NCBI GenBank assembly: GCA_012845835.1
Contig: JABAKD010000018.1
Coordinates: forward strand, 2,054,616 to 2,118,615
Direction: 5' to 3'
DNA: 64,000 nucleotides
Origin: Undaria pinnatifida
Taxonomy: Eukaryota > Sar > Phaeophyceae > Laminariales > Alariaceae
Shown here: positions 22,321 through 33,109 of the stretch, piece by piece
Layout of the letters: each line of letters begins with the position of its first letter
How positions within the stretch are numbered: the first letter of the stretch is position 1
Program-made: the position numbers and the translations under genes
Notes under the pieces: model-generated
Told to the model about the DNA's origin: nothing
Seen by the model: the letters and a program-made list of their open reading frames with translations, nothing else
Database searches by the model: none

Positions 22321-24019
22321 GATAAACATGGCAATTCATGTGCATATCTCAATCCCTCGCCGTTTCTTTGCGGGTCATACTCCAAGGGGTGGGGGGCATT
22401 ATACCTCTAGGCGTCAGTAAACGCATACAGCACCCAAACATGACATCAACGGACATAAAACCCTCGCCGCTTGTTCAGGACCCATCAGCCAAGGGGGTCG
22501 TTGACCATTACTCTCTGGGGCGTCTAGTTCCTGCATGCATGCTGGTGGATGCCGTAGAAAACAAATTATAGCAATAAACATGTGCATGGTAAATCGCTCG
22601 TCATTTCCTTTGGGCTCACCAGCCCAGGGAAATTTAATCCCTCAAGGGCGCTAGTTAGTGGGTGCATACAGCACCAAGAACAGCTGAGCCCCACGTGTGC
22701 ACATGCGTACTCTAACCCCTCAACGAGCATTAATTGTAGACTCCGCGGCGAAGGAAGATATTTCTCCTTGGGGTGTCGGACGCCGCATGCAGCACCAAAC
22801 AAAATGCAGTGCACGTGCATGTGTAACCCCTCGCCGCCTCCTTCCGACTCCGAGGCCGGAGGGAACGACACCCACCCGATCGGACCATTGTTTTCTGCGC
22901 GCAACAGCAAACAACGAAGCAATGCGTGTGCGTGTAAATTCCTTCACCGTTTCCTTTGGACTCAGGAGCAAAGAGGCAAGAAGAAGTATCTCCTCGGGGT
23001 GTTCCTGCAGTTAGTTGCTGCAAACACAGGAGGGAGAAAAGCAATACAGGAGGTGCATGCTTACACCCTCGCCGATGCCAACGGGCTCAGCAGCCACGTG
23101 GCGTGTTGCCCCTTGAAGCGTTTGCCACTGGTATTATATACAAACAGAAAGCAACAAAGCAATTCTCTTGCATGCATGCATGCCCATTTCTTGTCGTCTT
23201 TTCGGCACTCGTCAGTCCCAGGGTGTATTTTTCCTCGGGGTGTTAGCAACAGCTGTGTGTGGCATACAACGGCAAAAAACGGTAAGCCACGGAATTGCAT
23301 GCATAAACTAATCCTTCGCCGTTTTCCATTGAAGTCAGAAGCAAAGGGATACATTGCTCCTCGGGATGTTACTGTGATTCCTGCAAACAGGGGCCGCAAG
23401 AAAAAAAAAAAACACGCACGTGCGTGCATGCCCTCGCGGACTCCAATGGACCCGGCAGCCACGTGGTGCATTACTCCTTGCAACGTGTTGTTACACCGCA
23501 TATTCCTAGGTACACCACTAGAAAACAATGAAGCAACTGCGCTTGCATGCCCAATCCTTCGCTGTCTCTTCAAGACTCGTCATCAGCCAGAGAGGGCGGG
23601 GGGGGGGGGGGGGGTATTTCACCTCGGAGTGTTACAGTCACAGTTATAGCATACCACGGAAAACTACTGGGCCATGCGCCTGCATGCCTAACGCGACGGG
23701 GCGCATTGCCCCTTGGGGCGTTACTTGCTGCACACAGCAGAATATTAGGGAGGCGACATTATTACCCCTTGGCGTCGTTATCTGCCGCACACAGCAGCAA
23801 ACAAAGCAAACGCACATGTATGTGTGGGCGTGATAAATCCCTTGCCGCTTCCACGCTAAGCAGCGCCCCAGGGATATGTTGCCCTCTTGAGGCGTGACCT
23901 TCGCTAGGGTGATTGTTACAAGGCTTAGTTTCTGGGTAAAGCTATTGGTTTGCACTTATTTTGCAAGTGGCCAAACGGACTAATACCCCCACTAATTACT
24001 TAACAAATGGCGTCGACGG

Positions 24020-24068
24020 CAGGATCACGGGTTTTTGGGTCGTGGATTCGAATCCCACCATCCATCCA
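24020..24068 (+). other. tRNA-like remnant (T-arm only)
   Basis: The T-loop TTCGAAT is flanked by GTGGA and CCCAC, which pair at four of five positions, and a CCA follows seven bases later. No proper D arm or anticodon stem can be drawn in the roughly 60 bp available. It may be a decayed tRNA or the head of a tRNA-derived SINE. Confidence 0.2.
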
Positions 24069-24142
24069 AAATAATAAACTATGACGACTTTCTCCATCCA
24101 TGTCGAACTTGAAACGTACTCTCCCCGGTATACCCAGGAAAT

Positions 24143-24393
24143 GACGCGTGCTACGATAGAGGTGCACCACATTTTTTCTGAGCTTCCTCACTTTGGGAGC
24201 TTAAGACACTCTCCCAAAAGCCGATTTGGACCAAAATAAAACCGCTACTACTGGTTGAAAAATCCATTCGCCTAGGTACACAACGAGAAGCATGCAAAAA
24301 AATGTCGTATTTCCGACGATTTTTGGTTAATGAGCCCCGCGTCATTCAGAAACCATTTCGAAGAAAAGTGGTACCTTTATCGTAGCATGCTTC
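24143..24393 (+). mobile_element. Family A MITE; TSD AAAT
   Basis: Ends GACGCGTGCTACGATAG and 'ttatcgtagcatgcttc', flanked by AAAT at 24139-24142 and 24394-24397. Complete interior. Confidence 0.9.
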
Positions 24394-24554
24394 AAATGAA
24401 ACCGCTTGGGTATTGACACGTCCGCCCGTATATTCGGCCAACCTGCTATCCCGCCGTTTCAAGGGAGGAGAGTGTTACATGGCTTAGTTTGGGTAAGCAA
24501 TCTTGGTTAACAGCTTGCAAGTCGTCAAAGGGACTGATACCCCACTAACTCCTT

Positions 24555-25094
24555 ACCATGAAGGTGTGCCGATATTTTTCTGAGGCTGGTCACTTGAGGA
24601 ACTCTGCATACATATGGTACCTCACCCTACCAAACGATTTTGATCACAATCTCAAAAAAGTAACTCGCTAAAACAAACCCATGGCGCCTAGGGATACGAG
24701 CTATGAAGAATAATAATACTTGTAAAACAATAAGATTTTGGCGTTTTCCGTTAGAGCCCCAGAATCCCCTACTTATACTCTATCTTCGAGTAAATTTGTC
24801 CCCCAAAAAGGGTTTTCAGTTGTGAAGGCGATAAGGTCCCGCCGTTCGGAAAAAAAACAGATTCGCCAAAAAGAGGTATACCTTCCTACCTCTATCGTAG
24901 AATTGAGGTGAGTCCCGTCGTTCAGGAAAAAAAACAGATTCGTAAAGATGTAGTCTATACCTTTCTCACTACCATAACCCCCTTAGAGCCCCAAAACCCC
25001 TCCCTATACTAACTTCAAGTGAATTCGTCCCCAAAAAAGGATTTCCAGTTGTGAAGGCGTTAAGGAGCCCCGTCGTTCAGAAAAAAAAAAACAT
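24555..25094 (+). mobile_element. Degenerate D-like MITE sequences
   Basis: A 5' half with 'ctgaggctggtcacttgagg' and 'acctcacccta', then two tandem copies of a segment ending 'gttgtgaaggcgttaaggag' and 'cccgtcgttcag' (24770-24880, 24990-25090). These blocks bridge families A and D. No matched ends are preserved. Confidence 0.5.
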
Positions 25095-25098
25095 ACAG

Positions 25099-25372
25099 GA
25101 CTGATACTACGATAGCCCCCCCCCCCCCCCCTAAACCAGCGATTTTCTTTAACGGACGTTTCATGGCTGCTAGGTAGAAGGAAGGATGCTGTAGAAACTA
25201 TCTATGCCCCTTTACGTATTTATTTCTTGATTTGTGAAGGACTACCGAACGATGGCGTCGGCGGGATGGTAAGGGACACCGTATTTCAGGAGATTCAACC
25301 GGGAGAGCGCTGGTTTCAAAACCGGCGATTTCGTGAAAAGAAAAGTCGGGGGGGCTACCGCAGAACGACTCA
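25099..25372 (+). mobile_element. Family B MITE, copy 2; TSD ACAG
   Basis: Left end GACTGATACTACGATAG followed by a C-run; right end a G-run, then 'ctaccgcagaacgactc'. ACAG flanks it at 25095-25098 and 25373-25376. Both ends fit GAC-N5-CYACGRTAG with one or two changes, and the 274-bp interior matches 12724-12981. This copy fixes the ends of the family. Confidence 0.9.
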
Positions 25373-25401
25373 CAGCCAAAAGAATGCTATTAAATGCCTC
25401 A

Positions 25402-25582
25402 AAATTCGACGCGAGTCGACAGGGGAAGAAAATGCTAAATCATTCTCGCGATAACAGTGAAGGCACGTACCGTAGTGGGGAGGGGGGAGAAGGGCCCGCC
25501 ATGTGACCACGGATCTGAGTTATTACTGGGAGGGAGGGCGAGAGTGGTGCAAGGATAATAAATGGGATGGACAAAAAAAAAC
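25402..25582 (+). repeat. Dispersed repeat E, copy 2
   Basis: AAATTCGACGCGAGTCGAC to 'aataaatgggatgg' plus A-run. Includes 'ggcacgtaccgtagtgggga' shared with the copy at 51761. Confidence 0.75.
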
Positions 25583-25624
25583 GTTAGCACGCGTCGCGAA
25601 TACTACCGTAACGATAGAGGGTCA

Positions 25625-26237
25625 GACTCATGCTACTACAGTAGATTGAGAGAGAGGTGCAAGAAGGTACCACAATTTTTTCTGAGGGTCCTCACTTGAG
25701 GAAAGTCTGTACCTCATCTAAAACCCCACTGAACAGGTGGTGATAAATAAAATTGGCTTAACCAGATTTTCCATCCCATGGCCTACATACAGTAGTAGGT
25801 GCTGCCCGGCATAAAAGGGTACGCAATAGATACTATTAATCGCGAAACATGAGTTGGAAAAAAAAAATCCGACGATTTTGGGGTTTTAAAGGAGCTCCGT
25901 CGGTCGCAAAAAGAAAAAAAAGTGCAGCGCCCAAAAAATGCTACCTGTTAAGATACGGCCTCGAAAGGCCTGTAAGTATCCGAATTTGAGATCATTTGGA
26001 TGGGTTTCGTATGATAAGGTTGGCGGTTTATATTCGGGGGGAAGTTAGGAATTAGATCGGAGGCACGTGCCTCCGATCTCAGAAGCTATCCCGGGCTCTG
26101 GTGGAAACGAATAAAGCTATATCTCTACGAAGGAACGAAAGTGAGTACTCTCCGAGGACCTGCTCATTTGGCAGACCTGCAGGAGGCACTCTGTGTCCCC
26201 CATCTTTAATTTAACATACCTCTATCGAGCACGCGTC
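25625..26237 (+). mobile_element. Family A/D MITE split by a solo LTR
   Basis: MITE blocks run 'ctgagggtcctcacttgagg', 'ccatcccatggcctacat', 'ccgacgattttggggtttta' and 'ggagctccgtcgg'. The element is interrupted at 'atgctacc' and resumes after the LTR with 'tacctctatcgagcacgcgtc'. Its right end at 26237 is clear; the left end near 25625 is eroded. Confidence 0.7.
25946..26216 (+). mobile_element. Solo LTR inside a MITE; TSD TACC
   Basis: 271 bp starting TGTTAAG and ending TTTAACA, so its own ends are inverted repeats of the form TG...CA. TACC flanks it at 25942-25945 and 26217-26220. Removing the LTR and one TACC restores the family A end 'gctacctctatcg'. A polyadenylation-type AATAAA lies at 26110-26115 and a 26-bp palindrome with CACGTG core at 26054-26079. 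A second copy of the LTR is at 29677-29945. No internal retrotransposon sequence adjoins it. Confidence 0.9.
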
Positions 26238-26343
26238 GATGTGCCAGGTTTTGGACGAACGATTCTTGCTCGAGGGGCTGCTGTCAACTGGAGCTAGAAC
26301 CAACACCTTGTGGAATTTCTTCGCATTTTACTATGTGTTTTCA

Positions 26344-26651
26344 GAGCGAGGCCACGGTAGAGGGACATCACTGTGATTTTGGAGTGTTTTTTTATGGTGG
26401 CTCGGGATTATTACTCGTGCAAATGACCCCCCTATGTTCCTTAGGGGTCATCATGCCGAACGCTATACAATTTTACGATATGAATCCGCTGTGCCCCAGA
26501 GGTTGGCTACGCTGCACCACACAAAGTGCCCACGATATAGCATGTCGTCTTCAGTGAGGTACAGAGCCACTCGTGCGAGTGTTCAAATCCAGTAGTGAAG
26601 AAGGGCGTCCCCCCCCCCCCCCCCCCCTCAGCGTAGCCTTAGTGCTCGATA
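26344..26651 (+). mobile_element. Family C MITE
   Basis: Left end GAGCGAGGCCACGGTAG; palindrome-like 'ttactcgtgcaaatga', 'gatatgaatccgctg', 'gaggtacagagccactcgtg', then C-run and 'agcgtagcctta'. Target duplication not recognisable. Confidence 0.75.
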
Positions 26652-27134
26652 CATGTACCAGGCCACGTGAGCCGCTGTGGTCGTATCTTTGGGCATTTTA
26701 CCGTACATCCGTACATGAAATGGTTGGATATACTTTGTTAGGGAGTTCCACTGTTATTTTTGGCGTTTCTTGTGAGAGTTTAAGATCTTGTGCTACGAAC
26801 GGGAAGGTCCATTGTCGATGGCATGGCACTTCCCCGTGTGACAACGAACGAACTATTGCATCGTGGACAAGCGCACTCCCAGCCTACGAGGGGAAGTCCT
26901 CGGAGCTGATATCACCTGGCCCGCGGTCACGCGAGTCCGTACACACGGGAATGTTCAGCGAGTCACTTTTCATTTTTATCGACGTCAGGTATTTTGCGCC
27001 GGGTACAGACAGTTCCAAATGAAGACTCTCAGAACTATTAATCAAGCGCTACTCCCGACATCGTAGGTTGCACCTCGGAAGTCTCACTACCGCATACCAC
27101 CGGCACGTAACGCAATGGAAACGTGCGTGATGAA
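26652..27134. other. No recognisable feature
   Basis: Sequence between the family C element and the gag frame. It could include 5' leader of the retrotransposon, but no LTR like 25946-26216 is present here. Confidence 0.3.
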
Positions 27135-27140
27135 TGACTC

Positions 27141-29456
27141 GTGTTGCCTCCGGCGCCAAGCCATTGCCCTCTAAGCTACATCGACTGCGGCGAGAGCTAC
27201 CCCTTCCCCGGCGCGCCCGCTGGGCGTTGCCTCCCAAGAGACACGACCCGCGGACGACCCTTTCATGTCTGGCAGTGTGCAATACATGGCCACCACGCCG
27301 AGGGTAGAATTCTCGGCGGATCTGGCGGAGGCGGTGGTAGCAGCGGCCACGGTCCTCCTAACGTCAGAGCGACGGTCGCCGGTCAGGGCGGAAGACTTTC
27401 GGTCGGAGCGGTCTGGGCCCGCCGCGACAACGCCTCCGCCGTCGGGCAGATGAGGCGAGCATCTACCCTCGCCTTAGTGAAAGCCTTAAGATTGGCCCAC
27501 GGCGACGCCCCTGACCCAGTCCTCTGGCCGACTCCAAAGGAAGCGCTGGAGGAAAGGCACCCAACCAAACAGCGGCGAGGTGGCAGCCGCGATCGGGGGG
27601 ACCGCAACCGTGAAGGTGGTCACTCCGGGGGCGGTGGCGGCCAGACTGGGGGAACCGGGGAAAATGGTGGGGATGGTGGCCACCACAACCGCCGCGGGGG
27701 TGGCAACGATGGTGGAAGCGCGGGAGGAGCGTCGGGTACTGGTGGTAGCCCACAGCGCCGCCAAGGGAGCAACCAGGTTCAAACCAACCGGAGCGGCGTT
27801 CGCAGCTCGGGAGCAGGCACCGGAGGACCGCGGAACAGTGCACGAGGACCTTCAGCGTGGGGCGGCTCGTCAACCTCCTCCCGCTTGTCTTCGAGCGCAA
27901 ACACGGATCACGGCGAGGTGACAGTGGTAGCCGGCAAGAGGCAAGTAACTCCTTCCCTGGTGGATATTGCCTCCTCCGCTGAACGGCTGAGCAAACTAAC
28001 TGTGCCGGGTGACCGCACCAAGCCTTTTTCTTCGGATTTGACCCGCGAGCGTACCGCTGAACTTGCTACCGCCGCGGCTCTAGCCAAATTCGCGCGTGAT
28101 GACTCGGTTAGGCGTGCCTATGTTAAGCTCTCCTACAAGGACGTATCCCGGATTTCTGTGCTACCATTCCCGGCCTCTTTGAACAATTCTGACGGCACAC
28201 AGGAACTCACACGTTCGGTTCGGTCTGAAATGACTGACATATTCATGCGCTGCGACGACGGTTGCCAAGAGGGCGTACGTGCGCCCGGGTGGGTACCCGG
28301 TTGAATCCACCCCCTCCGCCTGGCGTTCAACCGTGCCATAACACCTGACAGGCCCACGACCGCCCGCATGACCACTTTGATCGACGATTTCTTTGGGCAG
28401 GTGTCAAGAGCGTTGGACGGAGGAGCATCTGGACCCGAGGCTTTCACCCTCCTTCTACGCCTGCTCGTGAAGCACTTCGACCTGGTCGACACGGTAGAAG
28501 GATACACTAAATTGAATACTTTTGGAGTGTGTAACAGCACGCCTTTTTCTGATTTCAGTCGGGAGTTCCGTGTGCTAGTATCGGCAGTTACGGGGGGTGA
28601 GCGTGTTTTCTCTCCGGGGGTGGATGTGGTGTTGGAAGTGGTTAAGATGGCGATCAACGAGCAGTTTCCGGCGCTCATGCCTACGTTGTACCCTGGCTCG
28701 AAGGCTACGAAGCCACGGCCATGTGCCTCGTTAGATGCCATATGAAAAGCTTTTAGTAACTTGGCGCGCGATAAGACACCTGCCGTCAACGGCGAAAATA
28801 TTTTTCTCTACCTGTTTCTTCAACGGGAACGTGGTCATTCCGCCCCGTCGGGGCCCCGGCCCGCCGTTCATGGGCGCGGCCAGGGCCGAATGCCGTCCCA
28901 GTCGCCTTCTTGGCAGACGGATTCGAGCCATAATCCGATTGTCATGTCGATTACTGATTCCACCGACCCCTGGCTCGACAAAATGTCCAACTGCTGGCCC
29001 TTAGTAGAACAACACTATGCAGAAGTTTTCGCTGTTAGTGCCTCGTTTGAGACCGACGACCCTTCCCTCTAGAGCGGCCTCCTCACGCCCTCCGCCCTCG
29101 CCGCGGTTCTTCGAGAAAACATGGGTCATTGCCTCAACTGTCACAAAGACACTCACTCCTTACGCAACTGTAGGCATCCCTTTATCAACGCCAACCGCTG
29201 TCTAAACCCTGAACTAGGCCACCTCGGCGATGATGACGTTTTCCAACGGCGTTAAGCACGTATGATCAACTACCGCCGCGACGGAAGGTCTTCTCGCTCG
29301 AAAATGTACAACAAAAATCGCCGAAATCGTTCAAACCAATCACGAGGGTACCCACAGGACCATGGACAGACAAACAGCCACAGCGGTAACCACAACAGCA
29401 CATACACGCCCGGCCAACATGGTGATGTTGCACCCTCGCCAGCCTCCGGTCCGTAA
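27141..29456 (+). pseudogene. gag: Ty3/gypsy-like gag, broken by in-frame stops
   Basis: One reading frame stays open for about 770 codons apart from four internal stops (TGA 28302, TGA 28743, TAG 29070, TAA 29253). No frameshift is needed. The product would be a retrotransposon capsid protein: a Gly/Arg/Ser-rich N-terminal third, a helical-looking middle (about 28305-28740), and a zinc knuckle CLNCHKDTHSLRNC (C-x2-C-x4-H-x4-C) at 29130-29171, followed by a basic, Asn/Gly-rich tail. The frame opens after a stop at 27135 but has no ATG before 27450, so the true N-terminus is probably lost. It runs directly, in the same frame, into a pol 3'-end remnant and an LTR, with protease, reverse transcriptase, RNase H and integrase missing. 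The element is dead as it stands. The gag assignment is firm; the Ty3/gypsy label comes from the shared 3' end with 37500-37613. Confidence 0.75.
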
Positions 29457-29676
29457 ACGGGCGGATTCAACAAACCCACCCCAGGAGCGAGGGCTGCTGG
29501 GCCGCTCGCACGCCGACGGCACCGAATCGCGTAATTCTGGCTCCATAACCAGACCGTTAGAGGTGTGAGAGTTGGTTTTGAGGAGCCGCATCTTCGACTC
29601 ATGATATAGTTCGTAGAACCGGAGTTTCCCCAGATCTCCTATATTTCTGCATATGCGGCTCATCAGGGTAGGCTAG
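29457..29676 (+). pseudogene. 3'-end remnant of the same retrotransposon
   Basis: Continues the gag frame with two more stops, including 'FVEPEFP' and 'AAHQGRLV' peptides. The same peptides in diverged form (FVEPRFP, AAHQGGLV) end the second element at 37500-37613, so this is the conserved segment just inside the 3' LTR. Confidence 0.6.
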
Positions 29677-29945
29677 TGTTAAGATACGGCCTCGACAGGC
29701 CTCTAATTATTCGAATTTGATATCATTTGGATGGGTTTCATATGATAAGGTTGGCGTTATATATTCGGGAGAGTTAGGAAATAGATCGGGGTCACGTGCC
29801 TCCGATCTCAGAAGCTATCCAGGGCTCTGGTGGAATCGAATAAAGCTACGTCTCTACGAAGGCAGAGAAAGTAAGTACCCTCCGAGGACCTGCTCAATTG
29901 TCAAACCTGCAGGGGGCACTCTGTGTCCCCACCAAAAACCTTACA
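29677..29945 (+). mobile_element. 3' LTR of the gag-only element
   Basis: Starts TGTTAAGATACGG and ends TTACA. It aligns throughout with the solo LTR at 25946-26216, including AATAAA and the 26-bp palindrome (here with two mismatches). No matching 5' LTR precedes the gag frame, so the element is 5'-truncated. Confidence 0.85.
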
Positions 29946-30330
29946 GTAGTGTCAAAGAGCGTTCTCGGCGGCGGCAGTTGCTGCAAAACAACGGCAAGGC
30001 ACAAAGAAACCAAGTGCATCGATATTTCCTCTGGACTCACAGCAGTCCGGGGAGATACGCATGACTACTTCTTGCGGTGCGGTTTGCTGCCTATCTCACA
30101 GCAAAAACAAAGCAATGCAAGTGTATGGTGGTTAACCCTTCGCCGGTTATTTTGGACTCGAGCATCAGCCAAGGAGGGTATTGATCTTCGGAGCATTAAA
30201 TGCTGCATACACCGGTGGAATAAAATATATCTCACGCTGTCTCTTTCGGACTCTGCAGCCAAATGGGAATAGTTCTCCTCGGGTTGTCAGTTGTTGCGTA
30301 CGCATCAGGAAGAACAAAGTAGCGAACGTG
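29946..30330. repeat. T2-type units outside the main array
   Basis: Three diverged units ('tttcctctggactcacagc', 'cccttcgccggttattttgg', 'ctttcggactctgcagccaa', 'ctcctcgggttgtcagttg') lie immediately after the LTR. Confidence 0.6.
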
Positions 30331-30535
30331 TGTTACTGTTATTAGCAGTACTCTAAGGGCGTGTCTTAACTCCCCCCAAAAGGCATTAAAACGCTTGGAA
30401 CCTGGAACGGAATAATAGTGGGCTTGCTGCTGATCGGTTATCAAATCAAATAGATTTCTTTCACAGATTCCTAGTGTTACAACCCTGACACCGCGCACTT
30501 GGGAAGAAAAAGAAAAGACCCGGCAAAACCGAACG

Positions 30536-30785
30536 GGCGCGTGCTACGATAGATGTAGCACTTTTCGTCCGATTTTTTTTAATGACGGGGCTCCCTAACC
30601 CAAAATCGTCGGAAATAGGCCATTTGTTTGGCGTGATTATCGTTGTGTACCTAGACCATGGAATTTTTCATCCGACCGGTAGCAATTTCATTTTTTTCCA
30701 AACCAGTGTTTTTGGGGGAGATCTTAAGCCCCCAAATTGAGGAATCTCAGAAAAAAACTGGTGCACGTCTATCGTAAAACGCGTC
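30536..30785 (-). mobile_element. Family A MITE; TSD AACG
   Basis: Ends GGCGCGTGCTACGATAG and 'ctatcgtaaaacgcgtc', flanked by AACG at 30532-30535 and 30786-30789. Confidence 0.9.
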
Positions 30786-30789
30786 AACG

Positions 30790-31420
30790 GCCCACTTGGA
30801 ACGAGATTTACGCAACGGATTGGTGCTGGGAGTGTTGTTTCAAACGCCGGAGGCCCAGGAGGGTATGGGTGCACATGGGACAACATAGGGCGCGCGGGGT
30901 GGAGCATCTTTGGTCACCGTAGGGCTCGCCCGCGGCAGGAACCACGCGATACCGCCATGGCCTGACCAGGAGGCTCATGAGGCATGAGACCGGGTGGCGA
31001 ACGAGGCTCTGTCCATGTATTTTCTGGCAGAAGTGTGGCACCGATGTTCGCGGAAGTTTCAGTAGTCCTCGTCGAGCCACGACGGCAATATCACAACTAC
31101 TAGGTTTGCGCCGAGGGTGTCACTCAAATGGCTGGTACCGTCTTCTGTAGGGCTTGCCTTGTGGTAAGACTACGTGTAAAGCTGTTCTCTGTGTCAGGAG
31201 AGCTCGCTGGCCATGTTGTGGCACCGCTGCCCCAGAGTCGAGCTGCACGGTCCCGCCGCAAAAGTCAGCTGAGCTAATGTCTGTTCGGGTCGGTTGCCCA
31301 GAATTCACTCAGTGCACATCGGATACAAACAGGTTGGAGCGGAACGAACGAATGAGAACAGATTGTTTCTATTCCAATAACAGTTCCAACGAGGTCCAAA
31401 ACAGTTTAGGCACCACCTAG
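30790..31420. other. No recognisable feature
   Basis: Short open frames only; no domain or repeat relationship recognised. Confidence 0.35.
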
Positions 31421-32080
31421 CCATTTGCCGTTTTTTTTGGAGGGACGAGAGGCATACTAAGGGGCGGTACTGAAGTTGCTGCATACACCGGCAACTCGCA
31501 GTATATAGCAATGCGTGTGACACCTTCATCCAAGCCGGTAACTTCATAATCTATGAGGGGGGTAGTGATCTTGTGGGTGTTGGGTGTTCCTTCATTCGGC
31601 TCAAACCCTGAAGCAATGCGCATGCATTCTTACACCTACGCCGCTCCCTTCGAACTTAGCCGCGAAGGGGCACACTACTCTTCGGGGTTCGTCAGTTGCT
31701 TCTTGCAACACCGAACCAATGCACGCGTGACCCGTGCTGCGATAGAGGTGCACCACATGTTTTTTCCGAGGTTCCTAAGTTTGGGAGCTTGAGACCTCTG
31801 CTACACCTTGCTACACCGGATGAAACATCCTTGGCCTAGGTATGCAATGAGAATCATGCAAAAACATGGCGTATTTCCGACGATTTTCGGTTAAGGAGCC
31901 CCGTCATTCAGAAACCTTTTCAGGCGAAAAGTGATACCTCTATCGTAGAACGCGTCGCGTATGTTCAGTAAAGCCACGCCATTTATTTTAAACTCATCAG
32001 AAAAAAGGGTGGTAACTCCTCAAGGGCGTCAGTTGCTGCACGCAGCACCACAATCATGGCAATGTAGGTTTCACACATGC
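31421..32080. repeat. T2-type units split by a family A MITE
   Basis: Diverged units around 31440, 31520 and 31640 and after the MITE at 31961-32080 ('ctcctcaagggcgtcagttg'). The MITE at 31729-31956 interrupts this block. Confidence 0.55.
31729..31956 (+). mobile_element. Family A MITE; TSD GCGT
   Basis: Ends GACCCGTGCTGCGATAG and 'ctatcgtagaacgcgtc', flanked by GCGT at 31725-31728 and 31957-31960. At 228 bp it has lost the segment between 'cttgagacctct' and 'gctacaccgg'. The copy at 36942 has the same left end and the same internal deletion, marking a subfamily. Confidence 0.9.
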
Positions 32081-32159
32081 TGACGTAGGTAGGTGCACCT
32101 ATAGTTTTCCGAGGTTCCTCACTCGAGGACCTCTACACCTCAACCAGAAAAGCTGTATG

Positions 32160-33056
32160 CTGATGACACGGTAGAGGGGGGTCCCTTACGGGGCCGTTTT
32201 TGGAGTGTGACTGGGAGTCACTCGCCCGAGTGATCCGCTGTCCTTTTGCGGTGTTAGGCCTTGGTGCGCAATCTCATTTTTGCGATATGAATCCGCAAAT
32301 AGAATGGTTACCTACGCTGCACCAAGCTTATCGCCAGTCGTTTCGTCAAAGCGAGGTACAGAGTTACTCGTACGAGTGGCCAAATCAAGTGGTGAACATG
32401 GGGATATATCATAACATCCTCATGACATCATAACATCATCATAACATCATCGTATAACATCATCATAACATCATAACATCATCATTATAACATCATCGTA
32501 CCATCATCATAACATCATCATAACAGCATCATAACATCATCATAACATCATCGTAACATTATCATAGGATCATCACAACACCATCATGAACTCATCATAA
32601 CATAATCGTAAAATTGTCACAACGTCATGATAACATCATCATGACATCATGACATCATCATCGTAATATCATCATAACATCATCACAACATCATCGTAAC
32701 ATCACCATAACATCATAACATCATCATAACATCATCATAATAACATCATCATAAATTCATCGTAACATATTCATAACATCATCATAACATAATCGTAACA
32801 TCATCATAGTACCATCGTAACATCCCCCCCACCAATACCGTGGCCTCGGTCTGACATACTGTACACCATATCATAACACCATCGTAACATCCCCCCTACT
32901 AATCTGGTAGCCTTGGTCTAACATACTGTACCCTATACCATAACACCATCATAATATCCCCCCTACTAGTACCGTAGCCTTGGTCTAACATACTATACCG
33001 TATATCATAACACCATCGTAACATCCCCCCTACTAATGCCGTAGCATTGGTCTGAA
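32160..33056 (+). mobile_element. Family C MITE expanded by microsatellite and tandem 3' ends
   Basis: Left part is ordinary family C: 'acacggtagaggggggtccc', palindrome 'agtcactcgcccgagtga', 'gaggtacagagttactcgta'. Its 3' part has grown into a long ATCATAAC-type microsatellite (about 32400-32830), then four tandem copies of about 70 bp, each a complete family C 3' end ('catcccccctactaat', 'ccgtagccttggtc'). Confidence 0.75.
32400..32830. repeat. (ATCATAACATC)n-type microsatellite
   Basis: About 430 bp of imperfect CATAACATCAT units. The seed motif 'aacaccatcgtaacatcccc' is part of the normal family C 3' end, as in the copy at 57536-58094. Confidence 0.85.
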
Positions 33057-33109
33057 ATGAAAATCGATTAACCAATCCATAGCCGCCAGACATAAAAACA
33101 AATAATATA

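Larger units (their letters stand above)
20526..23960. repeat. Tandem array T2, about 120-bp units
   Basis: A unit of roughly 115-130 bp recurs. A block like CCCTCGCCGTTTCCTTTGGA with 'ctcagcagccaa' appears near 22350, 22460, 22590, 22715, 22830, 22945, 23070, 23190, 23310, 23440 and 23560, and less regularly at 20636-21620. It is followed by 'ctcctcggggtgtta' and 'ttgctgcatacagca'. Units differ at many positions. The middle holds truncated family A pieces (22050-22160, 22256-22320). Diverged outliers lie at 29.95-30.33 and 31.42-32.08 kb. Confidence 0.8.

Noticed and set aside
20526..23960. CRISPR-like array
   Set aside because: Units are about 120 bp and diverged throughout, with no short identical repeats and unique spacers, and the genome is eukaryotic.
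24020..24068. Functional tRNA gene
   Set aside because: Only the T-arm is credible; there is no D arm or regular anticodon stem in the available length.
25946..29945. One full-length retrotransposon bounded by the two similar LTRs
   Set aside because: The left LTR has its own TACC duplication and the MITE resumes directly after it, so it is a solo LTR and not the 5' LTR of the gag element.
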